Of a DNA stretch of 64,000 nt, positions 1 through 10,354 are shown one piece after another. Numbering within the stretch: the stretch's first letter is position 1; every line of letters starts with the position of its first letter. The notes below the pieces were generated by a model that saw nothing but the letters and a program-made list of their open reading frames with translations, did not search any database and was not told the origin of the DNA. The stretch spans positions 1 to 64,000 of the forward strand of contig NZ_JAUYFA010000063.1 in the NCBI RefSeq assembly GCF_030691135.1, written 5' to 3'. The stretch is from Phreatobacter sp. Its GTDB lineage: Bacteria; Pseudomonadota; Alphaproteobacteria; Rhizobiales; Phreatobacteraceae. The position numbers and the translations under genes are program-made.

Positions 1-389
1 GCGAGCTTGTCCTCGACATTGCCGAGATCGACCTGCAACTGCTGGAAATTGGCGCTGGCCTTGAGGTCCGGATAGGCCTCGCCGAGGGCGAGGAGCCGGC
101 CTACGGCCCCGGAGAGCTGCTGCTCGGCGGCGGCCTGTGCCGCCGGACCATGGGCGCCCTGCGCGCTGTTGCGCGCGGCGATCACCGCATCCAGCGTCGA
201 CTTCTCGTGCGCCGCATAACCCTTCACCGTCTCGACGAGATTGGGGATGAGGTCGTGGCGCTGCTTCAGCTGCACGTCGATGTCGGCGAAGGCCTGGTTG
301 ACCCGCTGCCGCAGCCCGACGAGGCCGTTATAGACGAAGACCGCGTAACCGGCGGCGGCGGCAACGATGCCGAGAATGGCCCAACCCAT
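1..389 (-). CDS. lemA: LemA family protein (3' end cut by window edge)
   Basis: The frame opens at an ATG whose complement ends at 389 and runs off the left edge, so the C-terminus is missing. The visible 129 residues start with a single hydrophobic helix (about residues 2-20, rich in Ala, Ile and Val, ending YNGLVGLRQ). A helical region follows with the LemA hallmark 'ADIDVQLKQRHDLIPNLVETVKGY' split across residues 34-57, then 'EKSTLDAVIAARN'. LemA proteins are membrane-anchored four-helix bundles, N-terminus outside, of uncertain biochemical role, often next to a TPM-domain or htpX-like gene. The neighbours that would confirm that context lie outside the window. Identity is confident; function is not. 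Confidence 0.88.
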   Translation of the reverse strand, partial: MGWAILGIVAAAAGYAVFVYNGLVGLRQRVNQAFADIDVQLKQRHDLIPNLVETVKGYAAHEKSTLDAVIAARNSAQGAHGPAAQAAAEQQLSGAVGRLLALGEAYPDLKASANFQQLQVDLGNVEDKL

Positions 390-543
390 GACGTGGCTCC
401 TGCACAGGACGACGGACGGCGATAATGCCCGGTGACAGTGTCACGGGCGTGGCCGGTTCGCAAAGACAAGGCGGGCAGACATGTTTCAGCCCGATGTCGG
501 GGGGGCGTTCCTGTCGCGCGCCTGCCGCCATCCCGGACATGGC

Positions 544-574
544 GAGGCCCCGGACGCTTTCGCGCCGGGGCCTC
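544..574 (-). terminator. Hairpin at the 3' end of rnpB
   Basis: A perfect 10-bp inverted repeat (GAGGCCCCGG at 544-553, CCGGGGCCTC at 565-574) has an 11-base loop. It lies 8 bases beyond the inferred 3' end of rnpB in the direction of transcription. There is no run of T after the stem on the minus strand, so it may act as a processing barrier rather than a strict intrinsic terminator. Confidence 0.5.
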
Positions 575-581
575 TCAACAT

Positions 582-964
582 ATCAGTCGGCCTGTAAGCC
601 GGGTTTTGTGGGGCGGGATTGCTCCCGCGCGACGGCCATTCCTCTAGGCGACCGATTGCTCGGCCGCTCTGGCAACCTACCCGGACGACGACGCGGATCC
701 ACGCCCGGGGTTGCCCCCTGTCGTCCCTATTCGGTTTTGCTCCCGGTGGGGTTTACCATGCCGCTTCCGTTGCCGGTCGCGCGGTGGGCTCTTACCCCAC
801 CTTTTCACCCTTGCCGGGGCGAACCCCGGCGGTCTGTTTTCTGTGGCACTGTCCCTGGGGTCGCCCCCGCCGGACGTTATCCGGCACCGTGTTTCCGTGG
901 AGCCCGGACTTTCCTCCCCCGCGCCCTTTCGGGTGATGCGGCGGCGGCCGTCCGGCCGGCTGAT
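582..964 (-). ncRNA. rnpB: RNase P RNA, bacterial type A (rnpB)
   Basis: This is the catalytic RNA of ribonuclease P, which trims the 5' leader of tRNA precursors. On the minus strand the conserved core is present: GAGGAAAGTCCGGGCTCCA near the 5' end (about 908-926), the ACAGTG / ACAGAAA segment, AAGGGTGAAAAGGTG, GTAAGAGCCCACCG, and GAGCAA...GAATAGGG. The 3' part shows CCTAGA.GAATGGC followed by the ACAAAACCCGGCTTAC tail (about 597-612). Ends were set from helix P1: ATCAGCCGGCC at the 5' end (964-954) pairs with GGCCGACTGAT at the 3' end (592-582) with one mismatch. The length of about 383 nt suits alphaproteobacteria. Exact ends could differ by a few bases. Confidence 0.95.
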
Positions 965-969
965 GGCCC

Positions 970-998
970 CAAGTGAAACAGCGGCGGCGCGCTGTCAA
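970..998 (-). promoter_or_regulatory. Candidate promoter of rnpB
   Basis: A consensus -35 box TTGACA (complement of 993-998) is followed after 17 bases by CACTTG (complement of 970-975). That is a poor -10 match but correctly spaced, 6 bases before the inferred RNA start at 964. The perfect -35 and the position are the evidence; the weak -10 lowers confidence. Confidence 0.45.
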
Positions 999-1011
999 GC
1001 GCCGCGCCGGC

Positions 1012-1254
1012 TCAGTCCTCGGCGGGACGATCGACGGATTCGCGTCCCGCCGGGGCGCCGAGGCTGCTCGTCGGGGTCGAGGGCTTGGCCGGGTCGCTGG
1101 CCGGGAAGGATCCCTCCAGCGCCTCGTTCAGCGCGGCTTCGTCGGCCTTGTTCATCGTGCTTTTCGGCATCTTCGGACCCTTGCCGGAGATCGCATCCTC
1201 GAACTCACGTGTACCCTCGGCCTGCAACGCTTCGGTCTTGCTCTGTGCGGACAT
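1012..1254 (-). CDS. Small hydrophilic protein of unknown function (80 aa)
   Basis: An 80-residue soluble, charged protein starting MSAQSKTEAL. An upstream in-frame start at 1299 is less likely because the internal ATG has a good ribosome site (GGGAGA, 6 bases before it). The centre carries 'MNKADEAALNEALEGSFPASDPAKP', split here as residues 31-55. The E-x-SFPASDPP-type motif recurs in small alphaproteobacterial proteins of unknown role. There are no membrane segments or cysteines. It is divergent from the following pcaB gene and downstream of nothing obvious. Function unknown. Confidence 0.7.
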   Translation of the reverse strand: MSAQSKTEALQAEGTREFEDAISGKGPKMPKSTMNKADEAALNEALEGSFPASDPAKPSTPTSSLGAPAGRESVDRPAED

Positions 1255-1402
1255 GTTGCTCTCCCATGGCCATGCTGCTTCGACACCGACAACCCGCAAG
1301 GGTGTTCCGAGGTTCCCGGCGCAAGGTTACCGTCCAGCCGACCGCCTTGGTTCGGGGTGCCCGGCTCTGCTAAGGCTGGGGCCTGCCAGTAAAGAGGTTT
1401 CC

Positions 1403-2749
1403 ATGCCGTCGCCGCTTCTCGCGCCCCTCTTCGGTTCGCCCGCCATGGAGGCGGTCTGGTCGGATGAGGCGGCTGTCGTCGCCATGCTCCACTTCGAGGC
1501 GGCACTGGCAGTTGCCGAGGGCGAAGCGGGCGTCATACCGGCCTCGGCGGTCGTGCCGATCAATGCCGGCTGCATGATGCTCGACGTCGATATGGCGGCG
1601 CTGGCGGAAGCGGCCGGCATCGCCGGCAACACGGCGATCCCGCTCGTCAAGATGGCGACCGCAAAGGTGGCCGAAGCCGATCCGGAAGCCGCTAAATGGG
1701 TTCACTACGGCGCCACCAGCCAGGACGTGATGGATAGCGGCCTGGTGCTGCAACTGCGCTCGGCCTTCAAGCTCATCGAGGCCGATCTTGCCCGCGCCAT
1801 GGCCGCCGCCGCGGCGCTGGCGAAGGACCATCGCGACACGCCGATGGCCGGTCGCACCTGGCTGCAGCAGGCCCTGCCGATCACCTTCGGGCTGAAGATG
1901 GCGGGAACGCTCGATGCGCTGATGCGCCATCGCGAGCGGTTGGCCGAGGTCCGCCCGCGCATCCTCGCGCTGCAGTTCGGTGGCGCCGCCGGAACGCTCG
2001 CCTCGCTCGGCGGCAAGGGGCCGGAGGTCGCCCGCCTGCTCGCCCAGCGCCTCGACCTGTCGCTTCCCGACACGCCCTGGCACGGCCAGCGCGACCGCAT
2101 TCTCGAGGCCGCGAGCCTGATGGCGGGCCTCGTCGCCACCGCGGCCAAGGTCGCCCGTGACGTCGCCCTGATGATGCAGACGGAGGTCGGCGAGGTGCTC
2201 GAGCCTTCCGCGCCGGGCCGCGGCGGCTCCTCGACCATGCCACACAAGCGCAATCCGACACTCTCGGCCACCATCCTCGGTGCCGCTGGGCTCACGCCGC
2301 AACTCCTCGCCACCATCGCTGCCGGCGGCGCGGGCGAGCACGAGCGCTTCGCCGGCGGCTGGCAGTCGGAATGGCTGGCGCTGCCGGAGCTCGCCCGCCT
2401 CGCGGGCGGCGTCCTGGCCCGTCTAGCCGAACTCCTCGAGGGGCTGGAGGTGATGCCTGAGCGGATGCGCGTCAACCTCGACGCCACCGGCGGCCTTCTG
2501 ATGGCCGAAGCCGTGCAGATGGCGCTGGCGCCGGTGCTCGGCCGCCTCGCCGCCCATGACGTGATCGAAGCCGCATGCCGCAAAGCGACGGGCGAGGGCA
2601 GGGCGCTGCTCGACATGCTGGCCGAAGATGCCGCCATCGCGCCCCATGCGTCCCGCGATTGCCTCGCCGAACTCCTCGATCCCGCCGGCTATCTCGGCGC
2701 GGCGGGGATCTTTGTGGACCGGGTGCTAGAGCGGTATGCAGCCAGCTGA
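1403..2749 (+). CDS. pcaB: 3-carboxy-cis,cis-muconate cycloisomerase
   Basis: This enzyme cyclises beta-carboxymuconate to gamma-carboxymuconolactone in the protocatechuate branch of the beta-ketoadipate pathway. The 448-residue product belongs to the fumarase/aspartase (argininosuccinate lyase) superfamily. It shows the opening MPSPLLAPLFGSPAMEAVWSD, an early 'VHYGATSQDVMDS' region carrying a catalytic His/Ser environment (about residues 99-111), and the superfamily signature 'GGSSTMPHKRNP' near residue 275. The ATG at 1403 matches the family N-terminus; AAAGAGG (1391-1397) is its ribosome site. No other pca genes lie next to it, so the pathway must be completed elsewhere. It converges with matB, the stop codons being 2 bases apart. 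A related adenylosuccinate-lyase-like cyclase cannot be fully excluded. Confidence 0.85.
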   Translation: MPSPLLAPLFGSPAMEAVWSDEAAVVAMLHFEAALAVAEGEAGVIPASAVVPINAGCMMLDVDMAALAEAAGIAGNTAIPLVKMATAKVAEADPEAAKWVHYGATSQDVMDSGLVLQLRSAFKLIEADLARAMAAAAALAKDHRDTPMAGRTWLQQALPITFGLKMAGTLDALMRHRERLAEVRPRILALQFGGAAGTLASLGGKGPEVARLLAQRLDLSLPDTPWHGQRDRILEAASLMAGLVATAAKVARDVALMMQTEVGEVLEPSAPGRGGSSTMPHKRNPTLSATILGAAGLTPQLLATIAAGGAGEHERFAGGWQSEWLALPELARLAGGVLARLAELLEGLEVMPERMRVNLDATGGLLMAEAVQMALAPVLGRLAAHDVIEAACRKATGEGRALLDMLAEDAAIAPHASRDCLAELLDPAGYLGAAGIFVDRVLERYAAS

Positions 2750-2751
2750 AC

Positions 2752-4269
2752 TCAGCCGCCGTAGATGCCCTTGTAGGTCTCGCGCAGCACGTTCTTCTGC
2801 ACCTTGCCCATGGTGTTGCGGGGCAGATCGTCCACAACGATCACTCGCTTCGGCAGCTTGAACTTGGCCAGACGGGTCTCGAGGGCGGCGAGGATCGCAC
2901 CCTCGTCGAGCCGCGTGCCGGGGGTCGCGACCACCACGGCCGTGACGCCCTCGCCGAAATCGGGATGGGGGACGCCGATCACCGCGCTCTCGAAGACGCC
3001 GACCATGCCGTCGATCTCCGTCTCCACTTCCTTCGGATAGACGTTGTAGCCACCGGAAATGACGAGGTCCTTGCCGCGCCCGACGATATGGACATAGCCG
3101 TCGGCGTCGATCTTGCCGAGGTCGCCGGTGATGAAGAAGCCGTCTCCGCGGAATTCGGCGGCCGTCTTTTCCGGCATGCGCCAGTAGCCCTTGAAGACGT
3201 TCGGCCCCTTCACCTCGATCATGCCGATCTCGCCCTTCGCCACCTCGGTTCCCGTCTCCGGATCGGTGACGCGCAGGTCGACCCCAGGCAGCGGGAAACC
3301 GACCGTGCCGGCGACGCGCGCGCCGTCATAGGGGTTCGAGGTGTTCATGTTCGTCTCGGTCATGCCATAGCGCTCTAGGATCGCCTGGCCGGTCATCTCC
3401 TTGAAGGCGCGATGCGTCTCGGCGAGCAGCGGCGCCGATCCCGAGATGAAGAGGCGCATGTGACGCGTCGCGCCGGCGGTGAGGCGCTTGTCCTGGACGA
3501 GGCGCACGTAGAAGGTCGGGACGCCCATCATCGTCGTGGCGCGCGGCAGCAGTTCGAACACCTTGTCGGCATCGAACTTCGGCAGGAACAGCATGGTCGC
3601 GCCCGCCATCAGGATCGTGTTGGTGGCAACGAACAGGCCGTGGGTGTGGAAGATCGGCAGGGCGTGCAGCAGCACGTCGTCGCGGGTGAAGTGCCAGTAG
3701 TCCTTCAGCGTCAGCGCGTTGGAGGCGAGGTTGTCGTGGGTCAGCATAGCGCCCTTGGAGCGCCCTGTCGTCCCCGACGTGTAGAGGATGGCGGCCAGAT
3801 CGTCGGCGCCGCGGGTCACCGTGTCGAAGACCGGCTGTTCGGCGATTGCCTTCTGCCAGAGCGAGCCGTCCTTCCCCCGGCCGAGCGTCTCGACCGCCGG
3901 CACGCCGGTGCGGGCCGCCACTTCGGCGACACCTTCGCGGCGGGACGGATCGCAGACCACCATCGCCGGCTCGGCGTCGGAGAGGAAATACTCGATCTCG
4001 GCGAGCGTGTAGCCCGTATTGAGCGGAAGGAAGACGGCGCCCGCCCGGACACAGGCGAGATAGAGGAAGATCGCTCCTGGCGATTTCTCCACCTGCACCG
4101 CCACCCGGTCGCCGGGCTTCACCCCGTTAGCCACCAGCGCATTGGCGAAGCAGCCGGTCGCGGCGAACAAATCCTCATAGGTGAAGAGCGTGCCGTCCTC
4201 GGTCTCGATGAAGGTCTTGGTCGGATCGGTATCGAAGAGACGGACAAGATCGAAGAGGTGATTGGCCAT
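2752..4269 (-). CDS. matB: Malonyl-CoA synthetase (acyl-CoA synthetase family)
   Basis: The enzyme activates malonate (or methylmalonate) to the CoA thioester with ATP. The 505-residue ANL-superfamily protein has the P-loop 'ILYTSGTTGRSKGAMLTH' (about residues 161-178) and the A5 motif 'ERYGMTETNM'. The motif 'FFITGDLGKIDADGYVHIVGR' follows around residue 373. Then come the hinge 'GRGKDLVISGGYNVYPKEVE' and the C-terminal catalytic lysine in 'PRNTMGKVQKN'. 'GAVFLPLNTGYTLAE' and 'GGYNVYPKEVE' are typical of MatB rather than acetyl- or long-chain synthetases. The start ATG at 4269 has no strong ribosome site. It is a single gene, downstream of and co-oriented with the Amt-kinase gene (99 bases apart). 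Confidence 0.85.
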   Translation of the reverse strand: MANHLFDLVRLFDTDPTKTFIETEDGTLFTYEDLFAATGCFANALVANGVKPGDRVAVQVEKSPGAIFLYLACVRAGAVFLPLNTGYTLAEIEYFLSDAEPAMVVCDPSRREGVAEVAARTGVPAVETLGRGKDGSLWQKAIAEQPVFDTVTRGADDLAAILYTSGTTGRSKGAMLTHDNLASNALTLKDYWHFTRDDVLLHALPIFHTHGLFVATNTILMAGATMLFLPKFDADKVFELLPRATTMMGVPTFYVRLVQDKRLTAGATRHMRLFISGSAPLLAETHRAFKEMTGQAILERYGMTETNMNTSNPYDGARVAGTVGFPLPGVDLRVTDPETGTEVAKGEIGMIEVKGPNVFKGYWRMPEKTAAEFRGDGFFITGDLGKIDADGYVHIVGRGKDLVISGGYNVYPKEVETEIDGMVGVFESAVIGVPHPDFGEGVTAVVVATPGTRLDEGAILAALETRLAKFKLPKRVIVVDDLPRNTMGKVQKNVLRETYKGIYGG

Positions 4270-4368
4270 GGCTCAGCGGACGGTGCTCGGCGATGCGATC
4301 TGGGAACGCGGGAGGGCGGACCATGCCGCATCCCGTCGGTCAGGTCGAGGGGCGGGCAGCGGCGCCCG

Positions 4369-6573
4369 TCAGCCGGCGAGCGCCATAGGCTTGCCGAGAT
4401 GGTCGGCGCGGATGGTGGCACGAACCTGGGTCCCCGCCCCCGGCTTGGAGCGGATGGTCAGCGCGCCGCCATGCAGGTCGATCAGCTTCTTGACCAGGGC
4501 GAGGCCCAGTTCGTCCCCCTCGCCCACGCCTTCGGCCAGCGGGTCCAGGGCCTGCGCCAATTGCCCCGGCGATACGCCGGTGCCGGAATCGGTCACGTCC
4601 AGCACCAGTTCGCCGCCGGGCCCCTGTTTGACGGAGACATTGACGATGCCGCCGCGCGGGGTCGTGGCGATGGCGTTGTTGACGAGTTCGCCCATGATCT
4701 TGCGCAGTGCCGCCGCGTTGGCGGACATGGTGGAGACTTCCGGGGTCCAGACCACCCGGAACTTCACGCCCTTGGATTCCGCGCGCGGCCGGCAGAGCAG
4801 GTTGACCTCGCCGATGAGCTTTTCCATCGGCGCCTGGTCGCCGGCCGGCGGTCCCTCGATGGCGGAGGCCTGGGCATAGTCGAGCACGTCGGCGAGACGG
4901 CGGGCCAGCCTTGCCGATTCCTCGCGCGCCGCCTCGATCAGCGCATCGATGTCGTCCTGATGCCGGCTCGACGCGGCACGCCGCGCCATCAGGTGCAGGC
5001 GTTCGATCGGCTGGCGGAACGTTCTGCCTATCAGCCGCACGAGGCCCGAGCGCACGCCCTTGAGGTTTTCGACGGCGATCAGCGAGCGGGCGACCTGGTC
5101 GGTCAGGAAGGCGACCTCGCGCGTCGCCGAATCGAGCCTCGACTCGCGCTCATGCACCTCGCCGGAGAGCCGGGCATTGAGGTCGTTGGCCTGCTCGGCC
5201 GCTGCCTCTGCGAGGGAGAGCTTTTCCTTCACGCCCTTGATCTGCGCCTGGAAGATGTCGACGGCGCGGTTGTATTCGCGGGCGATCTGTCCGAGTTCGC
5301 CGTCGGAATCGGCCTCCAGATAGGCGAAGGCACCGGCATTCAAGTTGAGCGCCCCGAGCTGGCTGACCAGCATGGCGACGTCGGTCGTCATCGCGTGTTC
5401 GGTGACGTTCAGGCCGATGCGCTCCTCCTCGGGGCCGACCCTCAGGCGGATGACGTAGCGCAGGCCGAAGGTCGCGGCGCCCATGACCGCCGCCGACCAT
5501 GCGACGATGGCGAGCAGGCCGATGGCCTGCATGGTCAGGGTCGCAACGAGCGTGTCGGGCAGACAGAGGGCGACGGCGAGGACGCCGAGCATGCCGGGAA
5601 AAACGTGCGCGGAGGCGATGCCGAGGGCATCGTCGATCTCCAGGTGTTCGAGCGCCCGCCCGCCCGCGAGCGCAACCGCCGCCCCCGCCGCTCCGAGCCC
5701 GATCGCGCCGAGCGGATGAAGGAGGTGAGCCGCTGCCGATGCCGCCACGACGCCGGCGAGGGTCGCGTGGATGATATGGACGACGGTGACGCGGGACGGG
5801 CGGATCTGGTTGGCGAGGAAGGTCGCGGTGATCGCCGCGGCGCCGGCGAGAACGAGATTGATCACGACCGGAGCGATGGCGATGCCGGCGGCCATCGCCT
5901 GCCCGATGGCGATGCCGAACCAGCCGAGCCACAGCAGCATCACGCCGAGGGCGGCGAAGGGAAAGCTCTGGCTCTGCACCACGAGGGTTCGCCGGGTGCC
6001 GTTGAAGCGGCCTGTGCGGGCGCCGATGGCATAGGCGACCACCAGCGCGGCAGTGCCTCCGGCGACATGGATGACGCCGCCGCCGGCGAGGTCGATGAAG
6101 CCGAGCCCCTTGAGCCAGCCGGCGGTCTCTCCCTGTGCCCATGCCCAATGCAGGACGAAGGGGAGAACGCCGAGGCTGTATACCGCCACCAGTGCCGCAT
6201 AGCCGCGCAGCGTCGTGCGTTCCGCCAGCGGTCCGGACAGGAGCGTTGCCGCGGCGCAGGAGATGGCGAGCGCGAAGACAAGGTCCGATCCGCCGTCGGC
6301 GGGCATGAAGGGGCCGTTGCCGGCGAGGGGGCCGCCGGCATTCATGATGCCGTATCCGGCAGCCCAGACGATCAGCGTGGTGATCCCGACCTGGACGAGG
6401 AGCTTGGCGGCAGCGTTCACGCTGTGCTTCGCGCGTACCAGGCCGCTTTCCAGCGTGACGTGGCCGGCAAGGACGAGGAACACGCAGAGCGCGATGATGA
6501 CGGGCCAGAGCAGATCTTGCGGCGTCGGAGGCATCATGAAACCGGTGGCGAGACGCATCGCTCGCGATCGCAC
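4369..6573 (-). CDS. Ammonium-transporter/histidine-kinase fusion lacking the phosphoacceptor His
   Basis: Residues about 17-375 form an Amt/Rh-type membrane domain (about 11 helices). The first pore histidine is His169 in 'DLAGGGVIHVAGG' with Asp161 conserved. The second, His323 in 'DDALGIASAHVFPGMLG', aligns with AmtB His318. A coiled linker (440-500) leads to a dimerisation helix (505-567) and a HATPase domain (580-725). The N box (ELVNNAIATTP), G1 (VTDSGTGV) and G2 (GLALVKKLIDLHGG) are intact. The H-box reads 'IGRTFRQPIERL', so the place of the phosphorylated His is taken by Arg517. Related Amt5 sensor kinases detect ammonium; this one may be an ATP-binding pseudokinase. The first start is GTG at 6573; ATG at 6558 is equally possible. 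No response regulator is adjacent. Confidence 0.85.
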   Translation of the reverse strand: MRSRAMRLATGFMMPPTPQDLLWPVIIALCVFLVLAGHVTLESGLVRAKHSVNAAAKLLVQVGITTLIVWAAGYGIMNAGGPLAGNGPFMPADGGSDLVFALAISCAAATLLSGPLAERTTLRGYAALVAVYSLGVLPFVLHWAWAQGETAGWLKGLGFIDLAGGGVIHVAGGTAALVVAYAIGARTGRFNGTRRTLVVQSQSFPFAALGVMLLWLGWFGIAIGQAMAAGIAIAPVVINLVLAGAAAITATFLANQIRPSRVTVVHIIHATLAGVVAASAAAHLLHPLGAIGLGAAGAAVALAGGRALEHLEIDDALGIASAHVFPGMLGVLAVALCLPDTLVATLTMQAIGLLAIVAWSAAVMGAATFGLRYVIRLRVGPEEERIGLNVTEHAMTTDVAMLVSQLGALNLNAGAFAYLEADSDGELGQIAREYNRAVDIFQAQIKGVKEKLSLAEAAAEQANDLNARLSGEVHERESRLDSATREVAFLTDQVARSLIAVENLKGVRSGLVRLIGRTFRQPIERLHLMARRAASSRHQDDIDALIEAAREESARLARRLADVLDYAQASAIEGPPAGDQAPMEKLIGEVNLLCRPRAESKGVKFRVVWTPEVSTMSANAAALRKIMGELVNNAIATTPRGGIVNVSVKQGPGGELVLDVTDSGTGVSPGQLAQALDPLAEGVGEGDELGLALVKKLIDLHGGALTIRSKPGAGTQVRATIRADHLGKPMALAG

Positions 6574-6646
6574 TGTCTGCGATCATAGTTAACGCAACGT
6601 TACTCGGCGCGGAAACCGACAGGATCAGAACCGTTTAGCAGAGGCG

Positions 6647-7189
6647 TCAGCTTTCCGGCGTCACCCCCGGCCGGTGGCGGTCGCGCCATTCGCGGGGGCG
6701 GACGAACTCGCCGGCCCAAAGGCCGCGCCGACCGGTCCGGGCCGAAGCTTCGTCCTGGTAATAGGCTCCATAGGCAACGGCGTTGCCGGAGAGAACCTGC
6801 GCCCGCCCAAGGTCGACATCCTCGACGCGGCAAATGGCGACGGTCCGCCCATATTGGTCGATGTCACGACGCTCGCAGGTGAGGGGCTGGCCGGCGACCA
6901 TGGCGATGAGGGAACGGGCGGATTCGCGCCCGCAGCGCACCTCCCGACCGTCGCGCGTGCAGCGCTGGAACAGTTCCGGCGCATCGATGCCGAAGAGCCT
7001 CACTTCGATGCCGGCGACGACGAGGCTGTCGCCGTCGACGATGCGGGCATAGCCGCCGAAGGCGCGGCCGGCCGCAGGTCCCTGCAGGGCATGGCGGATA
7101 GCATAGGCCGTTACCGCCGCGACGGCCAACACGAGCCATACGAAACCGGTATTGGGCCGCAGGCTGCGGAAACGTGAGAAGCGCAGCAT
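6647..7189 (-). CDS. Membrane-anchored thermonuclease (SNase-like) family protein
   Basis: A 180-residue protein with one N-terminal membrane helix (about residues 15-33, GFVWLVLAVAAVTAYAI) and an SNase/TNase OB-fold domain (about 45-170). The nuclease core is visible: 'ARIVDGDSLVVAGIEVRLFGIDAPE', given here as residues 48-72, with the catalytic Arg in VRLFG, Asp/Glu in GIDAPE, and the second Arg in 'DQYGRTVAICR'. The family cleaves DNA and RNA with calcium. The anchor suggests action in the periplasm. No signal-peptidase site is evident. The gene has no clear ribosome site and lies alone between two signalling genes. Confidence 0.82.
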   Translation of the reverse strand: MLRFSRFRSLRPNTGFVWLVLAVAAVTAYAIRHALQGPAAGRAFGGYARIVDGDSLVVAGIEVRLFGIDAPELFQRCTRDGREVRCGRESARSLIAMVAGQPLTCERRDIDQYGRTVAICRVEDVDLGRAQVLSGNAVAYGAYYQDEASARTGRRGLWAGEFVRPREWRDRHRPGVTPES

Positions 7190-7322
7190 GGGAGGGCCGG
7201 GGCGGAGAATCAGGAATGAAACAGCGTGTTCATGGTTCGTTTACCATGGATCTCGACCTGCCGTTAATCAACCTCTGCCACGATCTGGACTGAGTGGCGT
7301 TGCGTTGGAGAGGTGCCCGGGG

Positions 7323-8935
<1,613 letters not shown>

Positions 8936-9024
8936 CGCCTATCCCCCGTCCCGCCGGGTTGACCCTCGCGCGCCTCTGATGTGCAGTTACACGATAAAAA
9001 GCCTGCTGCAGGAGGACGCTCGCG

Positions 9025-9636
9025 ATGAAGCTCTACGACACCCCGCTCGCCCCCAATCCGCGCCGTGTGCGCGTCTTCCTCGCCGAAAAGGGCATCGATA
9101 TCCCGAGGGTCACCATCGACCTCGGGAAGATGGAACAAAAGTCGGAGAGCTACGCGGCCGTCAATCCGCGCCAGCGAACGCCCGCCCTTCAGCTGGACGA
9201 CGGGTCCATCCTGTGTGAATCCGTCGCCATCTGCCGCTACATCGAGGCGCTCCATCCCGAGCCGAACCTGTTCGGGCGGACGCCGAAGGAGATCGGCGAG
9301 GTCGAGATGTGGTCGCGCCGGGCGGAACTGAACCTGCTGTCCACCATCGCCTTTGCCTTCCGCCACCTGCACCCGGCCATGGCCGTTATGGAGGTGCCGC
9401 AGGTGAAGGAATGGGGCGAGATTAACAAGGCGCGCATCGTCGACGAGCTTACCTTCCTCGACAGGCAGCTCGCGGGCCGCGACTTCGTCTGCTGCGACCG
9501 CTTCACCAATGCCGACATCACCGCGATGATAGGCGTCGACTTTCTCAAGCCGACCCGCGTCGCCGTTCCCGACGAACTGGTCGACCTGAAGCGCTGGCAT
9601 GCGGCCATGGCCGCCCGTCCCAGCGCGAAGGCATGA
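9025..9636 (+). CDS. Glutathione S-transferase family protein
   Basis: A 203-residue cytosolic protein. The N-terminal thioredoxin-like half (residues 1-78) starts 'MKLYDTPLAPNPRRVRVFLAEKG'-like (residues 1-23) and contains the cis-proline and glutathione-binding motifs 'QRTPALQLDDGSILCESVAI' (about 51-70). The C-terminal all-helical half includes 'DRQLAGRDFVCCDRFTNADI', with the conserved N-capping Asp of the GST fold. The first-strand Ser/Cys position is occupied by Ala-Pro-Asn, so the catalytic class is not obvious. AGGAGG (9010-9015) gives a strong ribosome site. It is followed by a UDG-family gene 51 bases on, possibly co-transcribed. Confidence 0.86.
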   Translation: MKLYDTPLAPNPRRVRVFLAEKGIDIPRVTIDLGKMEQKSESYAAVNPRQRTPALQLDDGSILCESVAICRYIEALHPEPNLFGRTPKEIGEVEMWSRRAELNLLSTIAFAFRHLHPAMAVMEVPQVKEWGEINKARIVDELTFLDRQLAGRDFVCCDRFTNADITAMIGVDFLKPTRVAVPDELVDLKRWHAAMAARPSAKA

Positions 9637-9687
9637 GGACGGCGCCTGACCGCCAGGCGGCGTTCCCCTGACGGCACGGGAGGCGAA

Positions 9688-10317
9688 ATGGCGGAAGACC
9701 TCGACGCCCTCGGACGCGCCATCACCGCCTGCAGGATCTGCGTCGAGACCCCCCGCGGCGCGCCGCTTCCTCACGTGCCGCGCCCCGTCGCCTGGCCATC
9801 GGCGACGGCGCGCATCCTGATCGCGGGCCAGGCCCCCGGCACCCGTGTCCATGCGTCGGGCCGGCCTTTCACCGACCCGTCCGGCGACAGGCTGCGATCC
9901 TGGATGGGGCTGGACGAGGCCGTCTTCTACGATCGTACACGCCTCGCCATCGTTCCGATGGGCTTGTGCTTCCCAGGCCTCGATGCCAAGGGAGGCGACC
10001 TGCCGCCGCGGCGCGAATGCCGGGACACTTGGCACGACCGGCTGATGGCGGTCATGCCGCAGGTCGACCTCATCCTTGCCATCGGTGTCCCGGCGCAGGC
10101 CTATCACCTCGGCCGGCTCGGCCTGGGCCATCTGCGCGGCGCGACTCTCACCGAGACCGTCGGCGCCTGGCGCGCCGTTCTCGCGGCCCGCGGCAGCCCG
10201 GCCGTCTTCGTGCTGCCGCATCCCTCCTGGCGCAACTCGGGATGGCTGAAGCGCCATCCCTGGTTCGACGCGGACCTTGTTCCGGCCCTGCGTCGGGCGG
10301 TGTCGGCAAGGCTTTAG
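9688..10317 (+). CDS. Uracil-DNA glycosylase family protein
   Basis: A 209-residue protein of the UDG superfamily, which removes damaged bases from DNA. Motif 1 is 'AGQAPGTRVHASGRPFTDPS' (about residues 50-69), a GEAPG-type loop with Gln for Glu. The end of the fold shows motif 3 'LPHPSWRNSGW' (about 180-190), where His and Ser sit in the minor-groove loop. An N-terminal 'ACRICVE' cysteine pair recalls the iron-sulfur ligands of families 4 and 5, but only two Cys are visible there. The sequence is therefore not a classical Ung and may have another substrate. GGAGG four bases before the ATG (9679-9683) supports the start. Confidence 0.78.
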   Translation: MAEDLDALGRAITACRICVETPRGAPLPHVPRPVAWPSATARILIAGQAPGTRVHASGRPFTDPSGDRLRSWMGLDEAVFYDRTRLAIVPMGLCFPGLDAKGGDLPPRRECRDTWHDRLMAVMPQVDLILAIGVPAQAYHLGRLGLGHLRGATLTETVGAWRAVLAARGSPAVFVLPHPSWRNSGWLKRHPWFDADLVPALRRAVSARL

Positions 10318-10354
10318 GCCTGGGCGCCGGGGCAACCCGGCGAAGCGGTGCGCG

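Noticed and set aside
3412-6588. Open plus-strand frame of 1058 codons
   Set aside because: It lies opposite matB and the Amt-kinase, its translation is Arg/Gly/Asp-rich without any fold pattern, and such frames are common opposite GC-rich genes.
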